A stretch of 9,634 nt of DNA from Yoonia sp. (GCA_020627605.1 JAHDGO010000053.1:1-9634); one strand, 5' to 3'; shown: positions 1 to 6,079, counted from the first letter of the stretch. Notes: generated by a model from the sequence alone, not told the origin. Translations and numbers: made by a program.

Positions 1-2
1 TT

Positions 3-16
3 ACCGAACGTTCGGT
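3..16. promoter_or_regulatory. 14-bp perfect palindrome, candidate repressor operator
   Basis: ACCGAACGTTCGGT reads identically on both strands, with no spacer and no mismatch. It lies 56 bp before the start codon of the PLP-enzyme gene and close to the window edge, so it could serve that gene or a divergent gene further left. A short contiguous palindrome of this kind is typical of operators for dimeric helix-turn-helix repressors such as TetR-family proteins; that assignment is inference, because no regulator gene is visible here. I could not place a convincing -35/-10 pair around it. Confidence 0.45.
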
Positions 17-72
17 TGGCGCACTGATGATGTAGGCTTGCACATGCTGCGCGCGCCGGGCCAGATAGCCGC

Positions 73-1194
73 ATGAGCAAAACACACAAACCCGCGACCA
101 TCGCCGCCCATGCGGCTGGTGCTGTTGACCCGCAATCCGGCGGGGTTGTCCCGGCCCTGCAACCGTCCACGACCTTCATGCGCGACGCGGATTATGTCCC
201 GTTACGCGCCGACAATATCTATTCCCGTGCCGACAGCGACAACCTGCGTCAGGCCGAAGAGGTGTTGCGCCAGCTGGAAGGGGCGGCAGAGACGCTGCTG
301 TTTCCATCAGGCATGGCCGCCATTGCCGCCGTCTTTCGCACGGTGCCGAACGGTGGCCGGGTCATTGTGCAATCGGGGATCTATTGGGGGACGACGGCAT
401 GGGTGCGGGATTTCTGTACCCGCCGCGAGATCACGCTGGTCGAGGTGGATGCCGACGATCTGATCGCCACCTGCACAACAACCCCTGCCGATCTTGTTTT
501 CGTTGAGACGCCGTCGAACCCCTGGCTCAAGACCGTGGACATTCAGGCGGTCGCCGATGCCAATGCGGCCACCCTTGTGGTGGACGCCACGGCGGCAACG
601 CCGATCCTGACCCGCGCATTGGATCACGGGGCGGATATTGTCATGCATTCGGCGACAAAGGCGATCAACGGACACTCCGATGTGCTGGCCGGTGTCCTTT
701 CTACCAGACACAATGATGCCACAATCTGGCAGATTGTTCGCGATGACAGAAAAATGGCCGGGGCGATTCTTGGCCCCTTCGAAGCATGGCTTTTGACGCG
801 CGCGATGCGGACGCTCCCCTTGCGGGTTGAACGGATGTCACAGAACGCGCAAGTGCTCGCCGAACATCTGCTGGGACATGACAAGGTGGCCGATGTCTTT
901 TACCCCGGTCTGCCGCATCACCCTTGTCATGACGTGGCCAAGCGCCAGATGCAGGGCGGCTACGGCAGCCTGCTGTCAGTGCTGGTGAAGGGCGGTGCGC
1001 AAGAGGCGCTGGCCGTGGTTGGCCGCTTGCAGCTTTTCCTGCGGGCGACCTCGCTGGGTGGTGTGGAAAGTCTGGTGGAACACCGGCACACGATTGAACC
1101 GCATACCGGTATTCCTGAAAACCTGATCCGCGTGTCTGTCGGGATCGAGGATAGCGGTGACCTGATCGCCGACTGGGATCAGGCGCTGGGTTAG
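73..1194 (+). CDS. Cys/Met-metabolism PLP-dependent enzyme (cystathionine gamma-synthase/lyase-like)
   Basis: A 373-residue fold-type I PLP enzyme of the trans-sulfuration family, expected in the cytoplasm. It would act on cystathionine or an O-acyl-homoserine-type substrate; the exact reaction cannot be fixed from sequence. Visible landmarks are YSR at 50-52, PSGM at 78-81 (phosphate-binding turn), Tyr104 in the position that stacks on the cofactor, VETPSNP at 144-150, Asp171, the SATK motif with PLP-lysine Lys196, SLGGVESL at 327-334 and substrate-carboxylate Arg353. SLGGVESL is closer to gamma-synthase/gamma-lyase than to E. coli MetC. Two motifs deviate from the common family forms: YSRADSDN instead of YSR.GNPT, and DAT instead of DNT near Asp171. 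An in-frame TGA at 28-30, with no alternative start codon after it, fixes the start at ATG 73, although the Shine-Dalgarno sequence is poor. It ends tail-to-tail with the rhodanese gene, another sulfur-linked protein. Confidence 0.9.
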   Translation: MSKTHKPATIAAHAAGAVDPQSGGVVPALQPSTTFMRDADYVPLRADNIYSRADSDNLRQAEEVLRQLEGAAETLLFPSGMAAIAAVFRTVPNGGRVIVQSGIYWGTTAWVRDFCTRREITLVEVDADDLIATCTTTPADLVFVETPSNPWLKTVDIQAVADANAATLVVDATAATPILTRALDHGADIVMHSATKAINGHSDVLAGVLSTRHNDATIWQIVRDDRKMAGAILGPFEAWLLTRAMRTLPLRVERMSQNAQVLAEHLLGHDKVADVFYPGLPHHPCHDVAKRQMQGGYGSLLSVLVKGGAQEALAVVGRLQLFLRATSLGGVESLVEHRHTIEPHTGIPENLIRVSVGIEDSGDLIADWDQALG

Positions 1195-1565
1195 CTTTCG
1201 GTCGGGCCGCCTGCCTCTTTCCAGCCGGAAAAGCCGCCGATGTTGGTAACATTCTGAAAACCCATCTCTTTCAGGGTCTTGCCAGCAAGGGCGGCCTGCC
1301 CGCCAGCACCGCAGATCAGATAGATGTCTGCGTCTTTTTTCAGTGCCTCATTGTGGAACGGCGTGTCAGGGTCGGCCATGAATTCCATCATGCCACGGGT
1401 GACACGATGCGCGCCTGCGATGGTGCCTGTTTCGGCAATGGCCCCGCTGTCACGCACGTCGACGAATACGCCGCCGCCAGCATTGTATTTCGCAATGGCA
1501 TCTTCGCTGTTCATCTTTGGGACGATGGCGTTGGCTTCGTCCAGAAAGTCTTTGGCGGTTTTCAT
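1191..1565 (-). CDS. Single-domain rhodanese-like sulfurtransferase
   Basis: A 124-residue protein made of one rhodanese domain. DVRD at 36-39 is the conserved strand/loop motif. The active-site loop CGAGGQA begins at Cys85, which would carry the persulfide, and GFSGWKEAGGP near 111-121 is the usual C-terminal signature of these domains. Rhodaneses move sulfane sulfur from thiosulfate or a protein persulfide to an acceptor thiol; the physiological partner is unknown. No signal peptide is visible, so it is probably cytoplasmic. The reading frame extends upstream, but the ATG at 1565 has a good Shine-Dalgarno (GGGAG, 7 nt spacing), and translation from further up would run through the terminator hairpin at 1627-1655, so the short form is chosen. 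The stop codon TAA overlaps the TAG of the convergent PLP-enzyme gene. It lies downstream of the response regulator on the same strand but is separated from it by an intrinsic terminator. Confidence 0.9.
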   Translation of the reverse strand: MKTAKDFLDEANAIVPKMNSEDAIAKYNAGGGVFVDVRDSGAIAETGTIAGAHRVTRGMMEFMADPDTPFHNEALKKDADIYLICGAGGQAALAGKTLKEMGFQNVTNIGGFSGWKEAGGPTES

Positions 1566-1626
1566 GGTCAGTCTCCCTTTTGGTCTGTCCATCAACCTAG
1601 CGGCAGACCGGCGTTTGGCCAGCACG

Positions 1627-1655
1627 AAAAAAAAGCCCGGGCACAAGGCCCGGGC
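1627..1655 (-). terminator. Strong intrinsic terminator, minus strand
   Basis: Read on the minus strand, a perfect 8-bp stem (GCCCGGGC on both arms, 1655-1648 and 1642-1635) closes a 5-nt loop and is followed at once by eight T residues (1634-1627). The plus strand lacks a T-tract on the other side, so it is directional. It ends transcripts coming from the response regulator and/or the candidate sRNA and insulates the rhodanese gene. Confidence 0.92.
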
Positions 1656-1756
1656 AAGTCCAACAGGGAGGTGGAGATATCGACCCGATCTCCGGCGGGA
1701 ACTTGGGAACATAGTGGTCAAAGCGGGAGGACTCTGACCGGGATATTTCCCTCTAC
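1627..1756 (-). ncRNA. Candidate trans-acting sRNA with two anti-Shine-Dalgarno CCUCCC motifs
   Basis: The spacer after the response-regulator stop folds on the minus strand into a chain of hairpins ending in a textbook terminator. In order: a small hairpin GGGA-AAUA-UCCC (1751-1740); hairpin 1 with an 8-bp stem, one G-U pair (1739-1732 with 1723-1716), and an 8-nt loop UCCUCCCG; a long hairpin closed by 1704-1699 with 1661-1656, containing an inner 6-bp stem (1693-1688 with 1678-1673) and leaving a second CCUCCC (1671-1666) in an internal loop; then the terminator with U8. Alphaproteobacterial sRNAs of the alpha-r14/NfeR1, CcsR and 'cuckoo' groups likewise expose CCUCC-type anti-SD motifs in hairpin loops and are of similar size. 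Membership is inferred from this architecture. The 5' end is estimated from a weak promoter. It could instead be a processed 3' UTR of the regulator mRNA. Confidence 0.7.
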
Positions 1757-2439
1757 GCCACTAATCTATAGCCACCGGATTCGGTCACAAGAAGGCGGGC
1801 ATTGGACGGATCTGGTTCTATTTTTTGACGAAGACGGTAAATATGTGTCTCCAATGTGTGCGTGGTCACGCCGGCATTATAGCCCCAGACCTCGTGGAGG
1901 AGGACATCACGGGCCACAACACCTTCGGTCGCGCGGTAGAGGAATTTCAGGATATTGGTTTCCTTTTCCGTCAGGCGGACCTTCTTTTCATCTTCGGTCA
2001 CCAGCATCTTTTGCGCAGGCTTGAACGTATACGGCCCAAGCTGGAAAACGGCGTCTTCGGATTGTTCATGGGTGCGCAGCTGGCTGCGGATACGGGCCAG
2101 CAGGACGGGGAATTTGAATGGCTTGCTGACGTAATCGTTGGCACCGGCGTCCAGACCCAGGATGGTGTCGGCGTCGCTGTCCTGCGCTGTCAGCATGACG
2201 ATGGGGCATTTCACACCCTGCTTGCGCATCACGCGGCAAAGCTCGCGCCCGTCAGTGTCCGGCAGACCCACGTCGAGGATCATCAGGTCGTAAAGGCCTT
2301 CCTTGGCCTTCACCATGGCACTGGCGCCATCATCGGCTTCGAAGACGTCAAAATCTTCGGTCATCAACAACTGTTCACCCAACGCCTCGCGCAGGTCATC
2401 GTCGTCGTCCACCAGCAGAATTTTTTTCAATTGTCCCAT
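1753..2439 (-). CDS. OmpR/PhoB-family response regulator
   Basis: A 228-residue two-component response regulator, probably a DNA-binding transcription factor. The N-terminal receiver domain (about 5-120) has the acidic cluster at 11-14, phospho-acceptor Asp56 in ILDVGLP, Thr84 and the invariant Lys106 in SKPF. The C-terminal winged-helix domain (about 132-228) contains RLTEKE, the recognition-helix region HTLETHIYRLRQKIE and the terminal hairpin ESGGYRLVA. The frame allows a GTG at 2442, but ATG 2439 is preferred because AGGAG sits 6 nt upstream of it and only 3 nt upstream of the GTG. No histidine kinase is encoded nearby, so its partner is unknown. It is transcribed divergently from ribA across a spacer containing paired dyads, and its 3' end runs into the candidate sRNA and terminator. 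I do not recognise which named alphaproteobacterial regulator it corresponds to. Confidence 0.93.
   Translation of the reverse strand: MGQLKKILLVDDDDDLREALGEQLLMTEDFDVFEADDGASAMVKAKEGLYDLMILDVGLPDTDGRELCRVMRKQGVKCPIVMLTAQDSDADTILGLDAGANDYVSKPFKFPVLLARIRSQLRTHEQSEDAVFQLGPYTFKPAQKMLVTEDEKKVRLTEKETNILKFLYRATEGVVARDVLLHEVWGYNAGVTTHTLETHIYRLRQKIEPDPSNARLLVTESGGYRLVA
1763..1790 (-). promoter_or_regulatory. Possible sRNA promoter inside the 3' end of the response regulator gene
   Basis: On the minus strand, TTGTGA (1790-1785) and TAGATT (1768-1763) are separated by 16 nt, each matching 4 of 6 sigma-70 consensus positions. This would start transcription near 1756, just before the sRNA hairpins. The match is modest and the elements lie inside coding sequence, so this is a suggestion only. 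Confidence 0.3.
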
Positions 2440-2508
2440 CACAGGCTCCTTCGTTGCCTCTCAGATTTGTGCTTTTGATACGGTTGGAACAAGCCATCGT
2501 ATGAAAGT

Positions 2509-2526
2509 TTCACACGGACGTGTGAT
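2509..2526. promoter_or_regulatory. Dyad copy 1, TTCAC-N8-GTGAT, between divergent genes
   Basis: TTCAC and GTGAT are separated by 8 nt. Within this site, TCACACG and CGTGTGA form a perfect 7-bp inverted repeat around GA (2510-2525), and an overlapping TGAAA-G-TTTCA mirror lies at 2502-2512. It shares its half-site and spacing with a second copy centred exactly 33 bp away. It lies between the divergent response regulator and ribA, where an operator could act on either gene. Confidence 0.5.
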
Positions 2527-2541
2527 TTGCCCGGCGAATGT

Positions 2542-2559
2542 TTCACTTTGGCGCGTGAA
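2542..2559. promoter_or_regulatory. Dyad copy 2, TTCAC-N8-GTGAA, overlapping the putative ribA -35
   Basis: A second dyad with the same TTCAC half-site and the same 8-nt spacer as the copy at 2509-2526. In both copies the left arm extends to GTTTCAC (2507-2513 and 2540-2546). It covers the proposed -35 hexamer of ribA, which would suit a repressor. The binding protein is unknown; the adjacent response regulator is an obvious candidate but has not been shown to bind. Confidence 0.5.
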
Positions 2560-2576
2560 CGGCTATCAGGTGTAAC
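2548..2576 (+). promoter_or_regulatory. Putative sigma-70-type promoter of ribA
   Basis: TTGGCG (2548-2553) and TGTAAC (2571-2576) are separated by 17 nt, each matching 4 of 6 consensus positions. Transcription would begin about 2583, giving a short leader before the ATG at 2596. Such a short leader leaves no room for an FMN riboswitch, and none is recognisable upstream. Confidence 0.4.
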
Positions 2577-2595
2577 AAACGAGAGGCGAAAGCGC

Positions 2596-3672
2596 ATGGG
2601 TTTCTCCCCCGATATTACAGAGCGGCTGGCCCGCGCCCGCGCCGATTTGCGCATGGGCGTGCCTGTTGTGCTGTCGGGTGGTGCGCTGGTGCTGGCGGCA
2701 GAAACACTGGATGCGGCGCGTCTTGCGGATGTGCGCACCCTTGGCGGGCAGCCGGTGCTGGCTGTCACAAGCTGGCGGGCGCAGACGCTGAAGGCGCGGG
2801 CCTATGATGGCGACGTTGCCCGTATTCTGCTGCCACCGGATGCGACATTGCGCTGGGTGCGTTCGATTGCTGATCCTGCCGATGACCTGCGGGTGCCGAT
2901 GAAAGGTCCGCTGCAATCGTCGCGTGATGGCGGGGCCGATCTGCATCGCGCCGCCATTGCACTGGTCAAAGCCGCAAGGTTACTGCCCGCCGCCGTTGTG
3001 CTGGAGATTGCCAATGCCGCTGATTTCGCGGCAGCGCACAACCTGACCCTTATCCCTGCAGATGCGGCCCGCGACACCGGGCTGAGCCCCTTGAACCCGA
3101 TCATCAGCGCCCGCCTGCCGCTTGAGGTGTCAGAGGCCGGTCGTCTGCACATCTTCCGCCCTGACGACGGGGCAGAGGAACATTACGCCGTCGAGATCGG
3201 ACAGCCCGACCGCGCGCAGCCTGTGCTGTCGCGACTGCACTCGGCCTGTTTTACCGGTGATCTGCTTGGGTCGCTCAAATGCGACTGCGGCCCGCAATTG
3301 CGTGGCGCGCTGGCGCAAATGGGCGCTGAGGGGGCGGGGGTGCTGTTGTACCTCAATCAGGAAGGCCGCGGGATCGGCCTTGCCAACAAGATGCGCGCCT
3401 ATTCCTTGCAGGATCAGGGGTTCGACACGGTCGAGGCGAACCATCGGCTGGGTTTTGAAGATGACGAGCGTGATTTCAGGATCGGGGCAGAGATCTTGCG
3501 TCGCATGGGTTTTTCACAGGTGCGGCTGATGACCAACAACCCCGCCAAAGTGGACCGGATGAACGGCTGCGGCATCACTGTGACGGAACGGGTGCCGCTT
3601 AAAGTGGGTGAGAACCCGCACAATCACGCTTATCTGGCCACCAAGGCCACAAAGTCAGGCCATTTGCTTTAG
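2596..3672 (+). CDS. ribA: GTP cyclohydrolase II with degenerate DHBP-synthase-like N-terminal region
   Basis: A 358-residue cytoplasmic enzyme that opens riboflavin synthesis by hydrolysing GTP to 2,5-diamino-6-ribosylamino-4(3H)-pyrimidinone phosphate with release of formate. The catalytic domain spans about 175-345. Cys218, Cys229 and Cys231 are the zinc ligands, with the same spacing as Cys54/65/67 of E. coli RibA; QEGRGIGL lies at 255-262; Tyr269, Asp290 and Arg292 fall at the offsets of catalytic Tyr105, Asp126 and Arg128 of E. coli. Residues 1-170 resemble the frame of a 3,4-dihydroxy-2-butanone-4-phosphate synthase domain but lack its acidic DDEDRENEGD-type motif, having a VVLSGGALVLAAE stretch (about 24-36) instead, so that activity is probably absent. 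ATG 2596 is chosen over the open frame back to 2527 because AGAGG lies 9 nt upstream and because the longer frame would start upstream of the probable promoter elements. A terminator follows. Confidence 0.93.
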   Translation: MGFSPDITERLARARADLRMGVPVVLSGGALVLAAETLDAARLADVRTLGGQPVLAVTSWRAQTLKARAYDGDVARILLPPDATLRWVRSIADPADDLRVPMKGPLQSSRDGGADLHRAAIALVKAARLLPAAVVLEIANAADFAAAHNLTLIPADAARDTGLSPLNPIISARLPLEVSEAGRLHIFRPDDGAEEHYAVEIGQPDRAQPVLSRLHSACFTGDLLGSLKCDCGPQLRGALAQMGAEGAGVLLYLNQEGRGIGLANKMRAYSLQDQGFDTVEANHRLGFEDDERDFRIGAEILRRMGFSQVRLMTNNPAKVDRMNGCGITVTERVPLKVGENPHNHAYLATKATKSGHLL

Positions 3673-3687
3673 CCCCCGAAACGCAAA

Positions 3688-3716
3688 CGGGCGCCGCTGT
3701 GGCGCCCGCGCGTTTT
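3688..3716 (+). terminator. Intrinsic terminator after ribA, possibly bidirectional
   Basis: An 8-bp GC stem (CGGGCGCC at 3688-3695 with GGCGCCCG at 3701-3708) closes a 5-nt loop and is followed by CGCG and then TTTT (3713-3716). On the minus strand the hairpin is followed by TTTGCGTTTC, so it could also stop the convergent ETF-QO transcript. It is 15 bases past the ribA stop. Confidence 0.75.
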
Positions 3717-3743
3717 CTGTCTGGCGTTTCCGGTCTGTCTGGC
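3716..3743. repeat. 10-bp direct repeat between convergent genes
   Basis: TCTGTCTGGC occurs at 3716-3725 and again at 3734-3743, a period of 18 bases with an 8-nt spacer. It lies between the terminator hairpin and the ETF-QO stop codon. It may be a small local duplication; no function is evident. Confidence 0.5.
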
Positions 3744-3746
3744 CGA

Positions 3747-5393
3747 TCACATGTTTGGATAATTCGGCCCGTCGCCGCCTTGCGGCACTGTCCATGTGAT
3801 GTTCTGGCTGGGGTCCTTGATGTCGCAGGTCTTGCAATGCACGCAGTTCTGGAAATTGATCTGGAACTTCGTGTCGGCCCCTTCGCCCACAAATTCATAG
3901 ACACCCGCCGGGCAATAGCGCGCCGAGGGCCCTGCGTATTTGGGCAGGTTCACGTCGACCGGCACCGATGGGTCCTTGAGCTGCAAATGCGCAGGCTGGC
4001 TTTCCTCGTGGTTGGTAAAGCTGAAGCTGACATTCGTCAGGCGGTCAAACGACAGGGTGCCGTCCGGCTTGGGATAGGTGATTTCCTTGTGCTTGGATGC
4101 AGCCTCTGTCGCGTCGGCGTCAGACTTGCCGTGCTTCAGCGTACCCAGCACACCGATGCCGAATGTGTTCATCCACATATCCGCGCCGCCGATGCCGAGC
4201 GAGGCCAGCAGCCCATATTTCGACCAGAGCGGTTTGACGTTCCGCACCTTTTTCAGGTCCTTGCCGATCTCGCCATTGCGCACAGCGGTGTCATAACCGC
4301 CCAGCATGTCGCCACCGCGCCCGGCCTTGATCGCGGCGTTCGCCGCCTCTGCCGCTGCGATGCCTGACAGCATGGCGTTGTGGTTGCCCTTGATGCGCGG
4401 CACGTTGACCATGCCAGCCGCACAGCCAAGCAGCGCACCGCCGGGGAATTCAAGTTGCGGCATGGACTGATAGCCGCCTTCGGAAATGGCGCGTGCGCCA
4501 TAGGCCACACGCTTGCCGCCCTTCAGCAGTTCAGCCACCTGCGGATGATGCTTGAAGCGCTGGAATTCCATGTAGGGGAACAGATGCGGGTTTTTGTAGT
4601 TCAGGTGCACCACAAAGCCGACGTAGACCTGATTGTTTTCCAGGTGATAGATAAACGACCCGCCGCCAGCGTTCTTTTCCAGAGGCCAGCCCATGGTGTG
4701 GGTCACGGTGCCTTCTTTATGTTTCTCCGGGTCGATTTCCCAGATTTCCTTCATCCCGAGGCCGTATTTCTGTACGTCGGATTTCGCGGCCAGATCGTAT
4801 TTCGCAATTGCCTGCTTGGACAGTGATCCGCGCACGCCCTCGCCCAGGAACACGTATTTGCCGTGCAGTTCCATGCCGGGTTCATAGGACGGGCCTGGGG
4901 TACCATCGGCATTCTTGCCAAACTCGCCGGCCACGACGCCTTTGACTTCGCCGTTCTCGCCATAGACCAGTTCAGAGCAGGACATGCCGGGGAAAATCTC
5001 GACACCCATCTCTTCGGCCTGCTCGGCCATCCAGCGGCAGACGTTGCCCATCGACACAATATAGTTGCCGTGGTTGTTCATCAGCGGCGGCATCAGAAAG
5101 TTGGGGATGCGCAGCTGTCCGGCCTCGCCCAGCATGTAAAAGTTGTCTTCTTTGACTGGCACATTCAGTGGCGCGCCTTTGGCTTTCCAGTCAGGGATCA
5201 GCTTGTTGAGGCCAACCGGGTCGAGCACGGCGCCTGACAGAATATGCGCGCCCACCTCTGATCCTTTTTCCAGAACCACGACGTTCAGGTCGGCATCAAG
5301 CTGTTTCAGGCGGATGGCAGCAGACAGACCAGCGGGGCCAGCGCCCACGATCACCACATCATATTCCATCGCTTCGCGTTCAATCTCGGCCAT
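3747..5393 (-). CDS. Electron transfer flavoprotein-ubiquinone oxidoreductase (ETF-QO)
   Basis: A 548-residue peripheral inner-membrane flavo-iron-sulfur enzyme that passes electrons from reduced ETF (fed by acyl-CoA and related dehydrogenases) to ubiquinone. The N-terminal FAD-binding motif is [14 protein letters not shown] (13-26), with acidic Glu42 ending the second strand. A second FAD contact region, [12 protein letters not shown], lies at about 183-194. The hydrophobic, glycine-rich middle (about 300-345, including [14 protein letters not shown]) fits the quinone/membrane-facing domain. The C-terminal ferredoxin-like part carries Cys494 ([10 protein letters not shown]), Cys517, Cys520 and Cys523 ([13 protein letters not shown]) for the 4Fe-4S cluster. 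The length fits the family. The frame could start at GTG 5432, but ATG 5393 has AAGGA 7 nt upstream and gives the usual N-terminus, so it is preferred. No etfA/etfB genes lie in this window. It is divergent from greA and convergent with ribA. Confidence 0.96.
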   Translation of the reverse strand: MAEIEREAMEYDVVIVGAGPAGLSAAIRLKQLDADLNVVVLEKGSEVGAHILSGAVLDPVGLNKLIPDWKAKGAPLNVPVKEDNFYMLGEAGQLRIPNFLMPPLMNNHGNYIVSMGNVCRWMAEQAEEMGVEIFPGMSCSELVYGENGEVKGVVAGEFGKNADGTPGPSYEPGMELHGKYVFLGEGVRGSLSKQAIAKYDLAAKSDVQKYGLGMKEIWEIDPEKHKEGTVTHTMGWPLEKNAGGGSFIYHLENNQVYVGFVVHLNYKNPHLFPYMEFQRFKHHPQVAELLKGGKRVAYGARAISEGGYQSMPQLEFPGGALLGCAAGMVNVPRIKGNHNAMLSGIAAAEAANAAIKAGRGGDMLGGYDTAVRNGEIGKDLKKVRNVKPLWSKYGLLASLGIGGADMWMNTFGIGVLGTLKHGKSDADATEAASKHKEITYPKPDGTLSFDRLTNVSFSFTNHEESQPAHLQLKDPSVPVDVNLPKYAGPSARYCPAGVYEFVGEGADTKFQINFQNCVHCKTCDIKDPSQNITWTVPQGGDGPNYPNM

Positions 5394-5461
5394 TGGCGCA
5401 TCCTTCAAATCGTCGGGCAAAGGCCCTTTCACTCGGCTGCGGCAAGGGTTACCTCAGGAAA

Positions 5462-5491
5462 ACTGAAGGGGCAATCAGGACACGGCGTCAA
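5462..5491 (-). promoter_or_regulatory. Weak candidate promoter for ETF-QO
   Basis: On the minus strand, TTGACG (5491-5486) is followed after 18 nt by TTCAGT (5467-5462). The -35 element is good (5 of 6) but the -10 is poor (3 of 6). It is placed sensibly, about 70 bases before the start codon. Confidence 0.3.
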
Positions 5492-5525
5492 AACCGCCTT
5501 GCGCGACATCAGGGCGCGCCGGGCC

Positions 5526-5556
5526 TTGACTCTGTGCGGTCTGACTGCGCTATGAA
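5526..5556 (+). promoter_or_regulatory. Weak candidate promoter for greA
   Basis: TTGACT (5526-5531) and TATGAA (5551-5556) have good individual matches but a long 19-nt spacer. The leader would be about 30 nt and would include the SD hairpin described separately. Confidence 0.35.
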
Positions 5557-5571
5557 CGTTCGATTGATATA

Positions 5572-5590
5572 TTTACCCCGGGAGGGGAAA
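5572..5590 (+). promoter_or_regulatory. greA ribosome-binding site held in a small hairpin
   Basis: CCCC (5576-5579) can pair with GGGG (5584-5587) around a GGGA loop, and TTT (5572-5574) with AAA (5588-5590) around one bulged A. The Shine-Dalgarno GGAGG (5581-5585) is partly in the loop and partly in the stem, 8 nt before the greA ATG. This could damp translation or respond to temperature or a pairing RNA; it may also be a by-product of a strong SD sequence. Confidence 0.4.
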
Positions 5591-5593
5591 ACG

Positions 5594-6064
5594 ATGGAAA
5601 AGATACCTTTGACCCGCGCCGGTTTCGACAAGCTGGATGCAGAGCTCAAGCACCTCAAGACGGTTGAGCGCCCCGCGATCATCCGCGCCATTTCAGAGGC
5701 GCGCGAACACGGCGATCTGTCAGAGAATGCAGAGTATCATTCCGCCAAGGAAAAGCAGTCGTTCATCGAAGGCCGCGTGAAAGAGCTTGAAGGCGTCATT
5801 TCGCTTGCCGATGTCATCGACCCGACCAAACTGTCAGGCACCGTCAAGTTCGGTGCGACGGTCGCACTGGTGGATGAAGATACTGACGAGGAAAAGACCT
5901 ATCAGATCGTCGGCGAATATGAGGCGGACATCGAGGCTGGCAAGCTGAACATGAAGTCGCCGCTGGCCCGTGCCCTGATCGGCAAGGATGAGGGCGACAG
6001 CGTCGAGGTGCGCACACCCGGCGGCACGCGCGCCTACGAAATCCTGTCTATCAAATACGTCTAG
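5594..6064 (+). CDS. greA: Transcription elongation factor GreA
   Basis: A 156-residue protein that binds the secondary channel of RNA polymerase and stimulates cleavage of backtracked RNA, rescuing stalled elongation complexes. The N-terminal coiled-coil (about 1-75) carries the basic/acidic tip with Asp41 and Glu44 in [18 protein letters not shown] (38-55), matching the catalytic acidic residues of E. coli GreA. The C-terminal FKBP-like domain (about 80-156) contains [30 protein letters not shown] and the ending EILSIKYV. The length is typical of the family. ATG 5594 has GGAGG 8 nt upstream. The same frame stays open to an ATG at 5552 and beyond, but those starts lack a Shine-Dalgarno and family support. 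The unknown membrane protein follows 15 bases downstream, suggesting co-transcription. Confidence 0.97.
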   Translation: MEKIPLTRAGFDKLDAELKHLKTVERPAIIRAISEAREHGDLSENAEYHSAKEKQSFIEGRVKELEGVISLADVIDPTKLSGTVKFGATVALVDEDTDEEKTYQIVGEYEADIEAGKLNMKSPLARALIGKDEGDSVEVRTPGGTRAYEILSIKYV

Positions 6065-6079
6065 CGGTCAGAGGCCCAG

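Noticed and set aside
1324..2024. Long plus-strand open frames across the rhodanese, sRNA and response-regulator region
   Set aside because: They lie opposite clear family members, have no recognisable domains and run through the terminator; they are antisense shadows of high-GC coding.
2440..2442. GTG start for the response regulator
   Set aside because: It would leave only 3 nt to the AGGAG Shine-Dalgarno, while the next-codon ATG has an ideal 6-nt spacing.
2443..2595. FMN riboswitch upstream of ribA
   Set aside because: None of the conserved RFN-element sequence blocks is recognisable and the probable leader is very short.
3699..4367. 222-residue plus-strand open frame opposite ETF-QO
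   Set aside because: It is antisense to the conserved C-terminal part of ETF-QO and has no recognisable domain; the start lies inside the terminator region.
5552..5593. N-terminal extension of GreA from an in-frame ATG at 5552
   Set aside because: It has no Shine-Dalgarno, overlaps the possible -10 element and would add residues absent from the GreA family; ATG 5594 is well supported.
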